DNA of 7,723 nucleotides from Pseudomonadota bacterium. GTDB taxonomy: Bacteria > Desulfobacterota > Desulfobacteria > Desulfobacterales > Desulfobacteraceae. The stretch is taken from the NCBI GenBank assembly GCA_018812385.1, contig JAHJDU010000516.1, positions 1 to 7,723 of the forward strand. The letters are read 5' to 3'. The notes under the pieces are model-generated. The model searched no databases and was not told the DNA's origin. It saw nothing but the letters and a program-made list of their open reading frames with translations. A program made the translations under genes and the position numbers. The number at the start of each line of letters is the position of its first letter. Positions within the stretch are counted from its first letter, which is position 1. This document shows, piece by piece, positions 5,570-7,723 of this stretch.

Positions 5570-7723
5570 ATGCCGAAACAGCAATTATTTGATAATCTTC
5601 TATTTTTCATTATCTTTTTCATTATCTTGTTTTGTTTCTTAGGAGCTACAGGTTATTTTAGTATACAATTACTTCGGGAGGAAAACCAACGAAAAACCCA
5701 TCAGCATTATATGGAATTGCTATCTGAACAGATCGAAAATATAATCACACAGAATTTTAAGTTAGTACAAGCGCTATCTAAGGACCATGCTGTCCTTGAT
5801 TTGCTAGAAGGCAGAGAAGATCCTTCAAGTTTAAGAATCACTCAGGTTCTTGAAACTGCCAGACTAATATCTTATGCAGACAGAATCTATGTAATAAACC
5901 GCAATGGGATAATTGTTTCAAGTACGAAGACTATCGGTATTTCAATCATAGGAGATAATTATGCTTTCAGGCCTTATTTTGAGGATGCGTGGAAGGGGCG
6001 AACGACTGTCTTCCCGGCATTGGGTGACAAATCAAACAGCATGGAACTTCATTTTAGTACTCCTATTTATGGTTCATCAAAAGAATCAGTTGATGGTGTC
6101 TTGGCGTTGGAATTTGATATCCTTGTGGTTGAGGATCTATTATATCAGAGGGTAGAGCAGATTGGTCTTGTTTCACCTGAGGGTATAATTTTTAATAGCA
6201 ATAATCCTGAATGGATTTTCCATTCAGTAAAACAGATTACAGAAAATACTCTTGAACGTCTCATCAAAATAAAACAATTTGGTGGGGAAAAAATTTTACC
6301 GCTTAATTTGGATATAACTAAAAAACTGGTTCAAATAAAAGGCAAAGATTATTACACAGCCATAGTGTCCATGCCCATTAGTGGGTGGAAAATAATTTCG
6401 TTACAGAAAAAGGATCTTCAGCTTGCTTTGCCTCTCTTTTACAAATATCTTGTAGGTACAGGGCTTTGTGTTACCGGTGGACTTGTCCTGCTGGTTTTTT
6501 TTCTAATGATGAATATTCAAAAGCAAAAAAAAATTCAATCGGAGCTTTCCCAAACTCAAGAAAAGTATTCAAGTATTTTCAGAAATGCAGTTATGGGTAT
6601 CTATCAATCCACAATTGATGGCCGTTTTATAGATGTAAACCCATCTATGGCAAATATCCTGGGCTTTGAAAGTTCCCTTGAGCTTATGTCAACGATCAAT
6701 AATATTGATTACCAAATTTATGTTCATTCGAGTGACCGCCAGAAGTTTATCAATAAGGTATTAAAGGATAAGCAGATTGAAGGGTTTGAAACCAGGTTTT
6801 TTAAAAAAGATGGGGGAATTATTAGCGTACAATTATCAGGACGTCTTGCCTGGGCGGTGGAAGACGATGATCCCTTTTTGGAGGGCTTCTGTGTTGATAT
6901 TACCGAAAAGATAGTTGCCCAAGAGAAAGCTGCTTTACGGCAACAGCAATTATTGGTTGCAGACCGTATGATTTCCATGGGAGTTCTTGCTTCCGGTGTT
7001 GCACATGAAATAAATAATCCCAATACCTTAATCCATTCAAATGCTCAATTTCTTTCAGACGCATGGACAGAAGCACAGATTATTATGGATGAGTATTATA
7101 ATGAAAATGGGGATTTCATCATTTCAGGCCTTCCCTACTCAAAGGTTAAAGAAAAGCTTCCTGTAATAAATTGTCGAATCCTTGAAGGGTCAAGAAGAAT
7201 TGCAAGGATTATAAAAGAACTCAGGGATTATTCAAGAAATGATGATTCTGAAGTCCGTGAACAGATTGATGTAAACAAAGTGATCAAATCCGTCCTGATT
7301 CTTTTGGAAAATATGATTAAAAAGGCCACACAAAATTTCATATTGGACCTAAAAGAAGATATTCCCCCTGTCATGGGCAGTTTTCAGAGACTTGAACAAG
7401 TTATTGTCAATATTGTACAAAATTCATGCCAAGCTATTGTTGATGAGAAAAAGGCATTATATGTTTTATCATTTTTTAATAAATCCGATAAAAAAGTTGT
7501 AATCATTTGCAAGGATGAAGGAATCGGTATACCTAAAGAGAACTTAAAAAGGATTGTAGATCCTTTTTTTACAACAAAAAGGGATTCAGGAGGAACTGGA
7601 CTTGGTTTATCAATTTCATCCACAATTGTGCAAGAATTAGGAGGAAGTCTGAATATTCAGTCTGAAAATGGTAGTGGTACAATTGTCAGGCTTGAATTTC
7701 CTCCCGTTAAAATAAAAAATAAA
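5570..7723 (+). CDS. Membrane sensor histidine kinase: Cache, PAS, HisKA, HATPase_c (3' end at window edge)
   Basis: The frame is open for 718 codons to the last base. Helix 1 is at about residues 8-31 and helix 2 at about 288-312; between them lies a ~250-residue periplasmic sensor of the double Cache type. The NYAFRPYFEDAWKG motif (130-143), then FPALGDKS and a GVLALEFDI strand, resembles the C4-dicarboxylate sensor DctB. A PAS domain spans about 333-445. HisKA follows, with His479 in VAHEINNP as the likely phosphorylation site and a long insert between its two helices. HATPase_c shows Asn618 (N box), Asp649 in DEGIGIP (G1), PFFTTK (F box) and GGTGLG (674-679, G2). The domain is complete, so few residues can be missing beyond the edge unless a receiver follows. 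The ATG at 5570 has AGGAA 9 nt upstream; an in-frame ATG at 5534 would add 12 residues but lacks a clear ribosome site. The kinase presumably phosphorylates a response regulator encoded outside the window. An organic acid ligand is inferred. Confidence 0.93.
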   Translation, partial: MPKQQLFDNLLFFIIFFIILFCFLGATGYFSIQLLREENQRKTHQHYMELLSEQIENIITQNFKLVQALSKDHAVLDLLEGREDPSSLRITQVLETARLISYADRIYVINRNGIIVSSTKTIGISIIGDNYAFRPYFEDAWKGRTTVFPALGDKSNSMELHFSTPIYGSSKESVDGVLALEFDILVVEDLLYQRVEQIGLVSPEGIIFNSNNPEWIFHSVKQITENTLERLIKIKQFGGEKILPLNLDITKKLVQIKGKDYYTAIVSMPISGWKIISLQKKDLQLALPLFYKYLVGTGLCVTGGLVLLVFFLMMNIQKQKKIQSELSQTQEKYSSIFRNAVMGIYQSTIDGRFIDVNPSMANILGFESSLELMSTINNIDYQIYVHSSDRQKFINKVLKDKQIEGFETRFFKKDGGIISVQLSGRLAWAVEDDDPFLEGFCVDITEKIVAQEKAALRQQQLLVADRMISMGVLASGVAHEINNPNTLIHSNAQFLSDAWTEAQIIMDEYYNENGDFIISGLPYSKVKEKLPVINCRILEGSRRIARIIKELRDYSRNDDSEVREQIDVNKVIKSVLILLENMIKKATQNFILDLKEDIPPVMGSFQRLEQVIVNIVQNSCQAIVDEKKALYVLSFFNKSDKKVVIICKDEGIGIPKENLKRIVDPFFTTKRDSGGTGLGLSISSTIVQELGGSLNIQSENGSGTIVRLEFPPVKIKNK

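Noticed and set aside
1..7723. CRISPR array, tRNA or rRNA genes, or an intact defence system
   Set aside because: No regularly spaced repeats with unique spacers and no RNA gene signatures were seen. The DUF4338 piece resembles the domain also found in Druantia DruA, but it is a ~45-residue fragment next to IS debris, with no other Druantia genes.

Overview
The window looks like accessory chromosome from an anaerobic bacterium, most plausibly a Desulfobacterota (sulfate-reducer-like) relative. That is an inference from gene content: a pyruvate:ferredoxin oxidoreductase-type remnant, TRAP-type carboxylate uptake genes, a Cache-PAS histidine kinase and several decayed transposases. Base composition also differs between parts: the first 2.5 kb is GC-balanced, and the rest is AT-rich.

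Left part (2-2705, + strand): an XRE-type regulator with a C-terminal cupin domain is followed 50 nt later by ilvD, encoding a long, E. coli-type dihydroxy-acid dehydratase. Only 23 nt after ilvD lies a 74-codon piece that reads as the C-terminal end of a 2-oxoacid (pyruvate):ferredoxin oxidoreductase beta subunit. It has a good ribosome binding site but lacks the whole catalytic front of the protein. The three form a short regulator-ilvD-relic transcription unit.

Middle part (2706-5318, mostly - strand): a decayed helix-turn-helix, transposase-like gene (about 2865-3153) sits downstream of an intact TRAP transporter solute-binding protein, dctP (3173-4168). Upstream of dctP, after a 341-nt AT-rich gap, are the last ~66 codons of the TRAP large permease DctM (4510-4710). 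The rest of DctM is gone. In its place is a chimera of two transposase pieces: a DUF4338-like N-terminus with its own strong ribosome binding site, joined to an ISKra4-type core segment. Beyond that is a frameshifted zinc-ribbon fragment. The TRAP system here is therefore a binding protein without its membrane subunits.

Right part (5319-7723, + strand): an AT-rich spacer carries five GCGGG-core direct repeats just upstream of a membrane histidine kinase. The kinase has a DctB-like periplasmic Cache domain, a PAS domain, HisKA and HATPase_c, and it runs to the window edge without a stop codon. A kinase of this type beside TRAP genes suggests a former carboxylate-sensing and uptake locus that mobile elements have partly dismantled. 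I found no convincing new defence or mobile system, CRISPR array or RNA gene. The most informative signals are the layered gene remnants and the repeat cluster.
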